Translations under genes and position numbers: made by a program | Assembly (NCBI GenBank): GCA_016218915.1 | Contig: JACRCQ010000061.1 | Span: forward strand, 104,051-168,050 | Direction of reading: 5' to 3' | Source: Deltaproteobacteria bacterium | GTDB lineage: Bacteria > Myxococcota_A > Polyangia > Polyangiales > Polyangiaceae | DNA: 64,000 nt | Shown: positions 43,701-52,602 of the stretch, one piece after another | How positions within the stretch are numbered: position 1 is the stretch's first letter | Layout: each line of letters begins with the position of its first letter | Notes under the pieces: generated by a model | Told to the model about the DNA's origin: nothing | Databases searched by the model: none | The model's input: the letters and a program-made list of their open reading frames with translations, nothing else

Positions 43701-44471
43701 ATGCCACAGGGAAGCCGAGCCAGCAGGCGGATGTCACCCGGTCGAGCCGGAGCCCTGGTCGCACTCGCGGCCAGCACCGTCGTCTTCGCCCGCGGCCAGG
43801 CTCATGCGCAGGACCCTGAGCCCCACGTCCCCCCTGCCACGACCTCACCCCCGTCGACCTTTCCTTCCTCGGACACGGCTCCAGTGGCCACCGAGCCACC
43901 GCCGTCTCCCCCTCCGCTCACGTACACGCCGCCCGAGGGCTGGACGAGCAGTCGATCGAAAGACGATCTCCCGGAGCTGCCCGCGCTGCCGCCGCGACGT
44001 CCGCCTCGCACGCACGTGTTCATCAACCCGGGATACCTGCTGTCCCTGACCCCTGCCGTCGCGTCCCGAACGCAGAGCACCGGCAACGGCACGCGTACGA
44101 CCGACGTGGCAAACGGCCACGGCATCGAGATCTCCGTTTCGATCTGGCCTGCCGGGAGCCTGGTGAACTTCGGTGGATTCATGCAGGCGCAGCGCTATCT
44201 GTCGTTCAACGGCGACCACAGCCGCTACGCGTTCGGCGGACAGATCGCCTGGACATTCATCGGATTCGAGACCGGGCTCGCGTACCGCGGAGCCGACGAT
44301 CATCACCAGGGCACGACCATGCTTCACTTCGGACCGTTCATGTCCATGGCCTTCATGAGCATCGGCGGCAGGTTCGGCATACCGCTCCATTCCGGCTCGG
44401 ACACGAAGTCTGCCCACAAGGCAGAAGCCTCGTTCGTGATGTCCTTCAAGGTGCCGATTCACGTGATGTAG
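43701..44471 (+). CDS. Probable outer-membrane beta-barrel protein
   Basis: A 256-residue exported protein. The signal peptide ends near AHAQ (about residue 36). A Pro/Thr/Ser-rich linker of about 70 residues follows, then a region (about 105-256) of short amphipathic strands such as VFINPGYLLSL, EISVSIWPAG, VNFGGFMQAQRYLSF, IAWTFIGFETGLAY and FMSMAFMSIGG, typical of a small outer-membrane barrel. The last strand lacks a terminal Phe/Tyr but is hydrophobic. An ATG ten codons inside is also possible. It diverges from the small lipoprotein gene. Function unknown. Confidence 0.7.
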   Translation: MPQGSRASRRMSPGRAGALVALAASTVVFARGQAHAQDPEPHVPPATTSPPSTFPSSDTAPVATEPPPSPPPLTYTPPEGWTSSRSKDDLPELPALPPRRPPRTHVFINPGYLLSLTPAVASRTQSTGNGTRTTDVANGHGIEISVSIWPAGSLVNFGGFMQAQRYLSFNGDHSRYAFGGQIAWTFIGFETGLAYRGADDHHQGTTMLHFGPFMSMAFMSIGGRFGIPLHSGSDTKSAHKAEASFVMSFKVPIHVM

Positions 44472-44495
44472 CGCTGATGCCGGGCGCCTCGCGCG

Positions 44496-45893
44496 TCAGC
44501 GGCTCCCATGCACCTTGCGGATCACCGCGACCAGCTTGTCGCTCAGGCCAGGCCCCTTGGGCACGAAGTGCACGATCCCCAGCGATCGCAACAGGTCCAC
44601 GTCGTGCTCCTGCGCCGCTGCGCTCACCGACACGATCGTGCACCCGTCCGCCCGGTGCGTGCCCCTCAGCAGCATGCACACCTCAATCCCGTTCATGCGG
44701 GGCATGCTGAGATCGAGCAGCATCAGGTCAGGCGGATCCTCGCCGACCGCCTCGAGCGCCTTCTCGCCGTCCAGCGCCGAGCGAATGCGCGCATCCGGCA
44801 CTGCAATGCGCACGTAGAACTGCAGTACACGCTGGAGGTCCTCGTCGTCGTCCACCACGAGCACGCTGAACGGGCGACTTGTAGCAGCGGTCGGGCTCGG
44901 AGTGCGCACCTGGCGCAGCTGCCAGGCCACGTGGTCGGAGTTCGGCGTCCTGTCGCCGGGATCCTTGGAAAGCAGCTCTCGGACGATGTCCACGAGCGCG
45001 CGTGGCACATCGGGCCGCGACGGCGTCAGCTCAGGCACAGGCGAGGTGATGTGCTGTCGGAAGGTCTCGGCGATGTCCTGGGAATCAAAGGGTGGGCAGC
45101 CGGTCAGCAGCTCCCAGGCGATGATCCCGAGCGCATACAGATCAAGCAAGTGCGCTGAGCCGGACGCCACATCCGCGCGGATGGCCTCTGGCGCCATGTA
45201 CGAGGGCGATCCGACCACCAGCGTGCCTTTGCCAGCCTCGAACTCCGCCACCGCAAGCCCGAAATCGAGCAGAACGATCCGATTGCCTGGCGCGAGCATG
45301 AGGTTGGCCGGCTTCAAATCGCGGTGCGCTACCCCAGCGCGGTGGATCGATGCCAGGACGTCGGCGATGCCGATCAGGATGTCCACGACCTCGTCGCTTC
45401 GGAACGGCTCGCCTCGACGCTGCCGCTGCAGAAGATGGGCTCGCAGGCTCAGGCCGTAGATCCGCTCCATCACGACGTAGTCGCAGTCGCGCCAGCGCCC
45501 GAGTGCATGGACCGCAGGCAATCCCGGGTGGTGCACGGCAGCCATGACCTGGGCTTCGCGACGCAGATATGACGCGTCGACTTCGGGCCAGGCAGCCTTG
45601 ATCGCGACCTTGCGCCGCAGCGCACGGTCCTCGGCCTCGAACACCTGCCCCATCCCGCCAGAGCCGATCACGCTGCGAATCTCGTAGATCCCGTCAATAA
45701 GCTCCCCGGACCGGAAGATGTGCGCCCGGCTGCAGGGGGCTTCCTCCACCGTGGAGCTGCCGCCGCGGACTGCGCTGGCCACAGGCTCGCCCGCTGTGCC
45801 GTCGCCAGGCACCGTGTCGCGGAATGCGCCAGGAACGATCTCACCGTCCTTGACGGTCCTCGCCAAATCAGGAGTCTGCTGACGCGGTGCCAC
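44496..45893 (-). CDS. Ser/Thr kinase fused to a receiver domain
   Basis: A 465-residue cytoplasmic fusion protein. The N-terminal kinase (about 65-325) has GSGGMGQVFEAED, VAIKAAWP, VAHRDLKPANL, LLDFGLAVAE and GSPSYMAPEA, all catalytic residues intact. The C-terminal 120 residues form a response-regulator receiver: VLVVDDDED, phospho-acceptor D394 in MLLDLSMPRMNG and Lys in VPKG. Kinase-to-receiver fusions are rare and suggest that His-Asp phosphorylation modulates the Ser/Thr kinase. The GTG at 45893 has a good AAGGA ribosome-binding site; a further GTG at 45941 is less well placed. No transmembrane segment. Confidence 0.9.
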   Translation of the reverse strand: MAPRQQTPDLARTVKDGEIVPGAFRDTVPGDGTAGEPVASAVRGGSSTVEEAPCSRAHIFRSGELIDGIYEIRSVIGSGGMGQVFEAEDRALRRKVAIKAAWPEVDASYLRREAQVMAAVHHPGLPAVHALGRWRDCDYVVMERIYGLSLRAHLLQRQRRGEPFRSDEVVDILIGIADVLASIHRAGVAHRDLKPANLMLAPGNRIVLLDFGLAVAEFEAGKGTLVVGSPSYMAPEAIRADVASGSAHLLDLYALGIIAWELLTGCPPFDSQDIAETFRQHITSPVPELTPSRPDVPRALVDIVRELLSKDPGDRTPNSDHVAWQLRQVRTPSPTAATSRPFSVLVVDDDEDLQRVLQFYVRIAVPDARIRSALDGEKALEAVGEDPPDLMLLDLSMPRMNGIEVCMLLRGTHRADGCTIVSVSAAAQEHDVDLLRSLGIVHFVPKGPGLSDKLVAVIRKVHGSR

Positions 45894-45990
45894 GCTGGCT
45901 TCCTTGTAGCGCAACCTCGCGTTGTAAGCAAAAAACACCACCCGCCTGCGACGTGCCGATTCGCCGCAGAGATCCCCGGGCGCTCGTGCC

Positions 45991-47238
45991 TCAGCTCCCC
46001 AGACAGCCGAGCGCGATGTCTATCTTGGCGTTGGTGTCGGACAGCACGACGTTGCAGGTCTGCGGACAGAGATTGATGGTCTTGGGGTCTGGCGGCCATG
46101 GCCCCGGATTGTCGTAGTACCATCCCCCTGGAACGCACTGCGTGGCATCCTGCACTCGCGTCAGCTCCTGGGGAGGATCGCCATTGCCAGGGGTGTAGGT
46201 CACCTTCACCTGAGCCGGGTCGACGAGCCCAGCGTCGGTCTTGGGAAACTGGTACGAGCAGGCGACTGCGTTCTTCTGGATCTGTTGCAAAGCTGCGATG
46301 AATGCCTGGGGATCGCCGTTGCCCACGTTGTAGAAGTGGCAGGGATTGATGCCTACAGAGCAGTAGTTCGCGTGTTGCAGGCCCCCGCCTGCAATGGCCC
46401 ACTGTTCGAGATTGCTGAAGGTCGCGCCGATCATTCCCACGACGAACGTGCGAATGCCGGTGGCGTTGTAGTGCTGGGAGATGATGTTCTTCAGGTTTCC
46501 GATGTCGGTGTCGCAGTCCGTCGGGTCACCGTCGGTCACGATGATTCCGATCATCGTGCGCCCCGGCTTCTGGTGCGACGACGTGTACTGGGCAATTCCC
46601 CGCAAGGCGCCCTCGGTCGGCGTATTGCCTCCCGGCGAGTGAGCGCTCAAGGCTTGCTGAATGGGGTTGTTGCCGCCAGGAACGGGAAGGGCCGTGAGCG
46701 GAACGTCGGGCGTGGCGTAGTAGGCCCCGGTGCAGTCCGCGCTGATGTCCGAATCGAAGAACTTCAGGGCCAGCTGGTTGCCAGTCTGCGAGGGCGAGGT
46801 CACGAACCCGTTGATCGCCGTGACGCAATGGCTCCACTTCAGGTTCAGCGACATGCTGCCGGTCGAGTCCTGCATCAGGTAGATGTCCAGCGGAATAGGC
46901 TGTCCTTCGGCTGACGCGGTTGCGCACGCATCCATCTCGACGTCCGCGGTCGGTGCATCGTAGGAGAGGTCGACGTCGACTGCGGCATCGCTTCCGCTTG
47001 CGCCCGCCTCTCCTGCTCCGCCCTGCCCACCCGCACCGACTCCGCCGTCGCCCATCCCAGCTTCGCCTGCGAAGCCGGCTGGCCCCGAATCCGTGCCTGC
47101 ATCCCCGCCAGCGCCCTGCCCTCCGACGCTCGCGTCCGGAGCCTTGCCGTAATCGTTGCCCGAATTGCCGGCGCTGCAACCGTGCACGGTCCCGAACACG
47201 AGCGCCATCCCCACGCAAACCAGAGCGTTGCGTCCCAT
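45991..47238 (-). CDS. VWA-domain lipoprotein
   Basis: A 415-residue lipoprotein (lipobox VHGC, Cys21), with a Gly/Ala/Asp-rich linker of about 75 residues and a VWA-like domain (about 115-310) with metal site D-S-T-G-S-M, where Thr takes the place of the first Ser. A C-terminal Cys-containing module (about 325-415) follows, with the pattern W-Y-Y-D-N ... L-C-P-Q-T-C ... G-C. The same module closes the 930-residue protein at 52603-55395, so the two are paralogues. ATG at 47238. The linker is typical of the lipoproteins in this genome. Surface location probable; binding partner unknown. Confidence 0.85.
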   Translation of the reverse strand: MGRNALVCVGMALVFGTVHGCSAGNSGNDYGKAPDASVGGQGAGGDAGTDSGPAGFAGEAGMGDGGVGAGGQGGAGEAGASGSDAAVDVDLSYDAPTADVEMDACATASAEGQPIPLDIYLMQDSTGSMSLNLKWSHCVTAINGFVTSPSQTGNQLALKFFDSDISADCTGAYYATPDVPLTALPVPGGNNPIQQALSAHSPGGNTPTEGALRGIAQYTSSHQKPGRTMIGIIVTDGDPTDCDTDIGNLKNIISQHYNATGIRTFVVGMIGATFSNLEQWAIAGGGLQHANYCSVGINPCHFYNVGNGDPQAFIAALQQIQKNAVACSYQFPKTDAGLVDPAQVKVTYTPGNGDPPQELTRVQDATQCVPGGWYYDNPGPWPPDPKTINLCPQTCNVVLSDTNAKIDIALGCLGS

Positions 47239-47340
47239 GAGCCAAGGATCTCACAGACACAGCCCGCTGTCGCGCTCCCCCGAGGTTACCAGTGGTGAAT
47301 CCCCCCCCTGGGCGCTAGGATTCGCCACGGACGCGCGTAG

Positions 47341-49305
47341 ATGAAGCACACCCTCGAATTCCTCAACCCCGCAGGGCTTTGGATGCTCTCGGCGCTCGTC
47401 CCGCTCGTCATCCTCTACATCCTCAAGATCAAGCGCCAGCGCCTCAAGGTCCCGTCCACCTGGCTGTGGGCTGCGGCCCGACGCGACCTGCTCGCCAAGT
47501 CGCCGTTCAAACGCCTCACCCCGCAGATCCCCCTGTTTCTGCAGATCCTCGGGCTCATCGCCCTGTCCCTCGCCCTGTCGCGCCCTGCGACTCGAGGACG
47601 CTCCATCGCTGGCGACCACATCGCGATCGTCATGGATGTGAGCGCCTCCATGTCTGCCCTGGATGCGTCGGGCAAGACTCGCATGGAGCTGGCCCGCGCC
47701 GCTGCCATCGAAGCCGTGCAGGCTCTCGCACCTGGCTCGGACGCCATGATCCTCGAAGCTGCGCGCGACGCACGGGTCGCTTCCCCCCTCGATCGCGATA
47801 CGCGACGGCTGATCGCAGCGCTCAAGCAGCTCCACGCCGCTGACGTCGAAGGGGACCTCGCGCCTGCCGTCTCGCTCGCCGTCGACCGCCTGCGCCAGCT
47901 CGGCGGCTCACGACGCATCATGGTCTTCACCGATGGCGCGCTCGCCCGCCCGGATTCTCTGGCCGGTGTCAGCCTCCCGCTGGAGGTCGTCAAGGTCGGA
48001 ACCCCGGTCGACAACGCTGGAATCATTCGCGTCGACATCCGCAGCGGTACCGATCCTGCCCTTGGCACCGATCAGGTGCAGGCGTTCGCGATGATCGCGT
48101 CCTTCAGCGACAAGCCCCGCGACGTCTTTGTGACCATGCGCGAGCAGAACGCGTCGGATGTCCTCGCTTCCAGGCGCATCCTGCTCAAACCCGGCGATCG
48201 CCAGCCCGTGGTCCTGACCTTCAATCCGGCCTCTGGTGACATCGGCCAGGGGCTGATCATCGAGATGTCGCCCAAGGACGGCATGCCCGTCGACGACGTG
48301 GCCTATGGCCGCGTTCCCAACGGCGCGCGTCTTCCCGTGGTTCTCGCAGCCGCTGAGTCCGGGGGCACTGCCTGGATCGAGCGAGCCCTTCGTTCGGATC
48401 CGCTCGTGGAGCTGCTCAAGGCCCCAAACGCGGACCCTTCGTCCATCGGTGTTCCCCCTGGCGCGCTCGTGGTCCTCGACGGCACCTGCCCGCCGCTGAT
48501 CCCAGCCAACGACATCCTGGTCGTGAACCCGCCCCAGGGCCCGTGTCTGGGAGCCGAGATCGGCCCAGCGGTCGAGAACCCAGCGGTTACGTCGTGGTCC
48601 AACTCGGATCAGCGATTCCGCTTTCTCACGCTCGACGGCGTGCACATCGCCAAGGCGCGGTTGATCAAGTCGGAAAGCGCGCGCGCCGATCTGGTGCACA
48701 CGCGAGATGGGGCGTTGATCAGCGACGCCTCTGCCCCAGGGCGCACGGCCACGATCGTGTCGTTCGACGTGGGCGAGTCGGATTGGCCTCTCAAGGCCTC
48801 GTTCGTGCTGTTCATGCGCAACGTGGTCGAGCTGGCCCGCGCGCACCGCGCCCATGGCGTGGCTGCCGCAGCGCGCGCCGGAGAGCCTGTGCGCCTCTCC
48901 ATCCCGCCCCAGATCGCCCTCGTCCACGTGGAAGGGCCAGGCGATCTGAAGCATGACTTCCCAGCGCGCAACGGCCTCGCTGTCCTGTCCGATACCGCGC
49001 GCGCCGGCGTCTACCACGCCTCCTGGCAAGGCCCCTCCCCTGGCAGCGTCGCCTTCTCCATCAACCTGACCTCCGAGCGCGAGAGCGACATCAAGGATCG
49101 ACCGTTGGCGCTGGGCGGCAATGCGTCTGCGACCGTGACCACAGGGGATCAGCTCACCGACGCACACTTCGAGTGGACCTGGATCCTGGCCGCCATCGCG
49201 CTTGCGCTCGTGCTCGCCGACATCTGGTACCTCACGCGACGCCCTGCGGCGCGAAAGCTTGCCGAACCGCTACGCCCTCGCATGCCTGATCGGAGCCGCG
49301 CATGA
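47341..49305 (+). CDS. BatA/VWA-like membrane protein
   Basis: A 654-residue inner-membrane protein. The first 75 residues include two transmembrane helices and the EFLNPAGLWML-type start of the Bat/BatA N-terminal domain. A VWA domain (about 90-260) carries D99-V-S-A-S as metal site and FTDGALARP. A beta-rich periplasmic region fills about 260-600. A last helix (about 615-635, WILAAIALALVLADIWYL) anchors the C-terminus. In other bacteria BatA acts in a complex with MoxR ATPases; none is encoded in this window. The stop overlaps the next gene start as ATGA, so the two are coupled. Confidence 0.87.
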   Translation: MKHTLEFLNPAGLWMLSALVPLVILYILKIKRQRLKVPSTWLWAAARRDLLAKSPFKRLTPQIPLFLQILGLIALSLALSRPATRGRSIAGDHIAIVMDVSASMSALDASGKTRMELARAAAIEAVQALAPGSDAMILEAARDARVASPLDRDTRRLIAALKQLHAADVEGDLAPAVSLAVDRLRQLGGSRRIMVFTDGALARPDSLAGVSLPLEVVKVGTPVDNAGIIRVDIRSGTDPALGTDQVQAFAMIASFSDKPRDVFVTMREQNASDVLASRRILLKPGDRQPVVLTFNPASGDIGQGLIIEMSPKDGMPVDDVAYGRVPNGARLPVVLAAAESGGTAWIERALRSDPLVELLKAPNADPSSIGVPPGALVVLDGTCPPLIPANDILVVNPPQGPCLGAEIGPAVENPAVTSWSNSDQRFRFLTLDGVHIAKARLIKSESARADLVHTRDGALISDASAPGRTATIVSFDVGESDWPLKASFVLFMRNVVELARAHRAHGVAAAARAGEPVRLSIPPQIALVHVEGPGDLKHDFPARNGLAVLSDTARAGVYHASWQGPSPGSVAFSINLTSERESDIKDRPLALGGNASATVTTGDQLTDAHFEWTWILAAIALALVLADIWYLTRRPAARKLAEPLRPRMPDRSRA

Positions 49306-52300
49306 TACCGACCGAGGTCGTGCGCGCCCTGCCTTGGGTCAGCATCGCTGCGGGAGCGCTGGCCTTTGCCCTGTACCTTCGCACGGCCTTCCGATCCGTT
49401 GCGCTTCACAAGCGAATCGTTCTGCTGATCGGCGCGGTCCTCGGCGTGCTCCCAGCGCTCTACGTGGGAATCGTGTGGTCCGGCCTGCTCGCGGATCGCT
49501 ATCTGCGCGTGGCTCGCCCCTGGGGCGCACTCGTGTGCGCCGTGTCCGTCTGCTTCGTCGCCTGGCGCCTCGCCACCCTCTCTGCACGCTTCCAGACCGC
49601 GCGAAAGACCGCAGTCGAAGCCCTGGGCGTCGCTGCCACGCTCCTGGCCGGCCTCGCCATCGCTGGCCTCGATCTGGGCAAGCCCCTGGACCGGCTCACC
49701 ATCATCGTGGTCGTGGATCGTAGCCGCTCGATCGATCTCGTATCGAGCGCTGACGAGCGCATCCGCTCGGAGCTGCGGCTCGCCGAGCAGAGCATGCGCG
49801 ACGACGACCGCATCGGGACCGTGGTCTTTGCCGCAAACGCGGCCACCGAGGATCCTCCGCATCCCAAGAGCGATCTGGCAGCTCCCCAGAAGATCGAGCT
49901 GGGTCGAGACGGCACGGACTTGGGCGGAGGGATCCGGCGAGCCCTCGCCGAAGTACCTGCGGATTCGGCTGCCCGAATCGTGGTCATCTCGGACGGCGTC
50001 TCCAATCGCGGCGATCCAATCGCGGCAGCCGCCGCAGCCGTGGCCGCCGAAGTCCCGGTGGACACCATCCCGCTCGATCAGCGCGTCGTTCCCGATGTCC
50101 GCGTGGTGTCGCTGCGCATGCCCGGACGCGCGAACTCGGGCGAGATCCTGGACATGCGCCTGGTGACTGCGTCGTCTGCTCCTGCAGAGATCAACCTCAG
50201 GATCAAGCGCGACGGAAAGCTGTTCAAGGAAGGCACCGCCAAGGTCGAGGCAGGCGAAGACGTGCTTCGTCTCAAGGAGAAAGCGCCTGGCCCAGGCTTG
50301 CACCGCTACGACGTCGAGATCACCGCCAAGGACCCTGCCCTGGATCAGGCGGCTGAAGACAACTCAGGCAGCACGTTCGTTCGGGTGCGCGGCCCTGCTA
50401 CCGCGCTCGTGCTCGAGGGGAGCCCTGGCAAGGGCGCATTCATCACCAAGGCCCTGCTCGACGCAGAATTCTCCGCGACCAGCGGAGCACTCGGCTCGGT
50501 GCCTGGCGACCTCGGCGGCCTCGCCCTGTACGACGTCGTGTTCCTGAGCGACATCGCCGCTTCTGACCTCTCGCCCTCCCAGATCGAAGCATTCGGGAGC
50601 TATGTCCGAGACCTCGGCGGCGGCCTGGTGCTGATGGGCGGAGACAAGTCGATGGGACCGGGCGGGTATGCCCGCACGCCGATCGAGGAGGTCTCCCCAG
50701 TCTCGTTCGACATCAAGCAGGAGCGACGCCGCGCCTCGCTCGCTGAAGCGATCATGATCGACTACTCGGGCTCCATGGCAGCCTCGGCCGGAGGCAAGTA
50801 CATCAAGCTCGACCTCGCCAACGAAGCATCGGCTCGCTCCGCTTCCCTTCTCGGGCCAGGTGATCGCCTCGCCGTCGCGCACGTCGACACCTCTGTCGCC
50901 TGGACCGTTCCCATGGCGCCCGTGACCGACGTCGACAAGATCGGCAAAGCGATCCGCGCGGTGAAGCCCGGTGGCGGCGGCATCTACACCGATCTGGCCC
51001 TGCGCGCCGGCTACGCTGCGCTGGAGAAGGAGACGGTCAATCTCAAGCACCTGCTGCTGTTTGCCGATGGCTCGGATGCCGAGCAATTGCCCGGGTGTCG
51101 TGCCCTGGTCAGCGACGCAAAGCGCCGCGGGATCACGACGAGCGTGGTTGCGTTGGGCAGGGGAAGCGACGTGCCTGAGCTCGAAGTTCTTTCGAAGCTG
51201 GGCGACGGTCGCTTCTACCTGATCGAGGATGCGAATCGGCTTCCAGCGGTGTTCACCCAGGAGACGATCCTTGCGGCGAAGTCGTCGATCCACGAGATCG
51301 ATTTTCGGGTGCGGCTCGGCTCTGCAGGACCTCCAACCCGCGGGATCGACTTTGCCGCCGCGCCCATCCTTCGCGGCTACGTGGTGACCGTTCCCAAGAC
51401 CCGGTCCACGATCCTGCTGTCCGGGCCCGAGGGAGATCCGATCCTGGCCACCTGGTCCGCGGGCATGGGAAGGTCTGCCGCGTTCACCAGCGACCTCAAG
51501 GATCGGTGGGGCGTGCAGTGGACCACGTGGCCTGGCGCTTCCAGCCTTGTGGCGCAGCTGGCGCGCGATGTGTCCCGCCTCGCGGACGATCCCCATGTTC
51601 GCCTGGAAAGCGATGCGATCGGAGGCGAGCTGCACGTGCGCGCCGAGGTCATCGGCGACGATGGCCGTGCCCAGTCCTTCCGACGGCTGACCGCACACGT
51701 CGCAGGCCCGGACGGGTTCGCGCGCGACCTTCCTCTCGAGCCGATCGGAGCAGGCTCCTACGCGGCGACATTGCCGCTGAGCCGTCCGGGAACGTTCGTG
51801 GTGACTGCGCGCGACGAGCTCAAGAACGAGAACGTGGGCACGACAGGTGCTGTGCTGACCGCTGGCGAGGAGCTTCGTCCAACTGGCAGCGATCGCGCCC
51901 TGCTCGCGCGGGTCTCCAACATGACCGGCGGCAAGGTGCGCGACACCATGGCCGGCATCTTCCGCGATCGCATGCAGCTGCGATTCTCGTACCGCCCCCT
52001 TTCCGGCTGGCTGGCTGCGTTCTCTGCCCTCGCCCTGCTGTTCGGGGTTGCCGCAAGGCGCATCTCACTCCCGACGGGGTGGGCACAGCGCGTGCGTGCG
52101 CTGGTGCCTGTCTTCCGACGCAAGAAGCGGGAGCCGACCCTGGTCGGGCCAGATGCGTCCGAAACCGTGGCGACCCTGGCAAAGGCCAAAGAGCGCGTGC
52201 GCACCGCAGAGCCGCCTGCCCTTCGCCAACCGCTTGCAGCACCCGCGGCTGCGGCTAGACCGATCCAGACGTTTGCTCGTCCGCTCACCGCAGTGCCACC

Positions 52301-52421
52301 GCAACAGGAAGCGGAAGCTCCCGCATCGCTCCGCGCACCGACATCAGGGCCCACGTCCGGCCGGCAGCTTACCGCTGCCGAGATCCTGCTTCAGCGTCGC
52401 AAAGGAAGACCCCAGGGCTGA
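49302..52421 (+). CDS. VWA/glutamine amidotransferase-like membrane protein
   Basis: A 1039-residue inner-membrane protein. Transmembrane helices near residues 10-25, 40-60, 75-90, 107-128 precede a first VWA domain (D139-R-S-R-S). A second VWA-like domain has the site D487-Y-S-G-S-M. Between them (about 355-475) is a class-I-amidotransferase-like fold with SGALGSVPGDLGGLALYDVVFLSDI and GGGLVLMGGDKS, without the catalytic Cys. A C-terminal transmembrane helix (about 895-920, LAAFSALALLFGVAA) precedes a disordered Pro/Ala tail. Such proteins accompany BatA in Bat-like operons. Coupled by ATGA to the upstream gene. Confidence 0.87.
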   Translation: MIPTEVVRALPWVSIAAGALAFALYLRTAFRSVALHKRIVLLIGAVLGVLPALYVGIVWSGLLADRYLRVARPWGALVCAVSVCFVAWRLATLSARFQTARKTAVEALGVAATLLAGLAIAGLDLGKPLDRLTIIVVVDRSRSIDLVSSADERIRSELRLAEQSMRDDDRIGTVVFAANAATEDPPHPKSDLAAPQKIELGRDGTDLGGGIRRALAEVPADSAARIVVISDGVSNRGDPIAAAAAAVAAEVPVDTIPLDQRVVPDVRVVSLRMPGRANSGEILDMRLVTASSAPAEINLRIKRDGKLFKEGTAKVEAGEDVLRLKEKAPGPGLHRYDVEITAKDPALDQAAEDNSGSTFVRVRGPATALVLEGSPGKGAFITKALLDAEFSATSGALGSVPGDLGGLALYDVVFLSDIAASDLSPSQIEAFGSYVRDLGGGLVLMGGDKSMGPGGYARTPIEEVSPVSFDIKQERRRASLAEAIMIDYSGSMAASAGGKYIKLDLANEASARSASLLGPGDRLAVAHVDTSVAWTVPMAPVTDVDKIGKAIRAVKPGGGGIYTDLALRAGYAALEKETVNLKHLLLFADGSDAEQLPGCRALVSDAKRRGITTSVVALGRGSDVPELEVLSKLGDGRFYLIEDANRLPAVFTQETILAAKSSIHEIDFRVRLGSAGPPTRGIDFAAAPILRGYVVTVPKTRSTILLSGPEGDPILATWSAGMGRSAAFTSDLKDRWGVQWTTWPGASSLVAQLARDVSRLADDPHVRLESDAIGGELHVRAEVIGDDGRAQSFRRLTAHVAGPDGFARDLPLEPIGAGSYAATLPLSRPGTFVVTARDELKNENVGTTGAVLTAGEELRPTGSDRALLARVSNMTGGKVRDTMAGIFRDRMQLRFSYRPLSGWLAAFSALALLFGVAARRISLPTGWAQRVRALVPVFRRKKREPTLVGPDASETVATLAKAKERVRTAEPPALRQPLAAPAAAARPIQTFARPLTAVPPQQEAEAPASLRAPTSGPTSGRQLTAAEILLQRRKGRPQG

Positions 52422-52449
52422 GCGTCTGGAGCCGCGACCGTCAGGGGGC

Positions 52450-52545
52450 GTCTCAATACCCTGTTGACGAACTTTTTAGTCACCTCCCCCGCGGGAGAGG
52501 TGATCAATTCTGGGCAGTGCTCCGTGCTCGGGGGGGTATTGAGAC
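52450..52545. repeat. Inverted-repeat element with nested dyad
   Basis: Perfect 12-base terminal arms, GTCTCAATACCC at 52450-52461 and GGGTATTGAGAC at 52534-52545, enclose a second dyad (TCACCTC at 52480-52486 and GAGGTGA at 52497-52503) around a CCGCGG core. It fills the space between two convergent genes and looks like a small palindromic genomic repeat or MITE. The outer stem could also act as a two-way transcription stop, although there is no adjoining T run outside it. Confidence 0.6.
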
Positions 52546-52602
52546 AGCCTCGTAGGGGAGCGGGCGGAGCCGCACCGTGGAACCGCGGGGAGCCGGCGAT
52601 CG

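Noticed and set aside
52450..52545. Insertion sequence
   Set aside because: The palindromic element has no transposase and is only 96 bases long; no target-site duplication can be shown.
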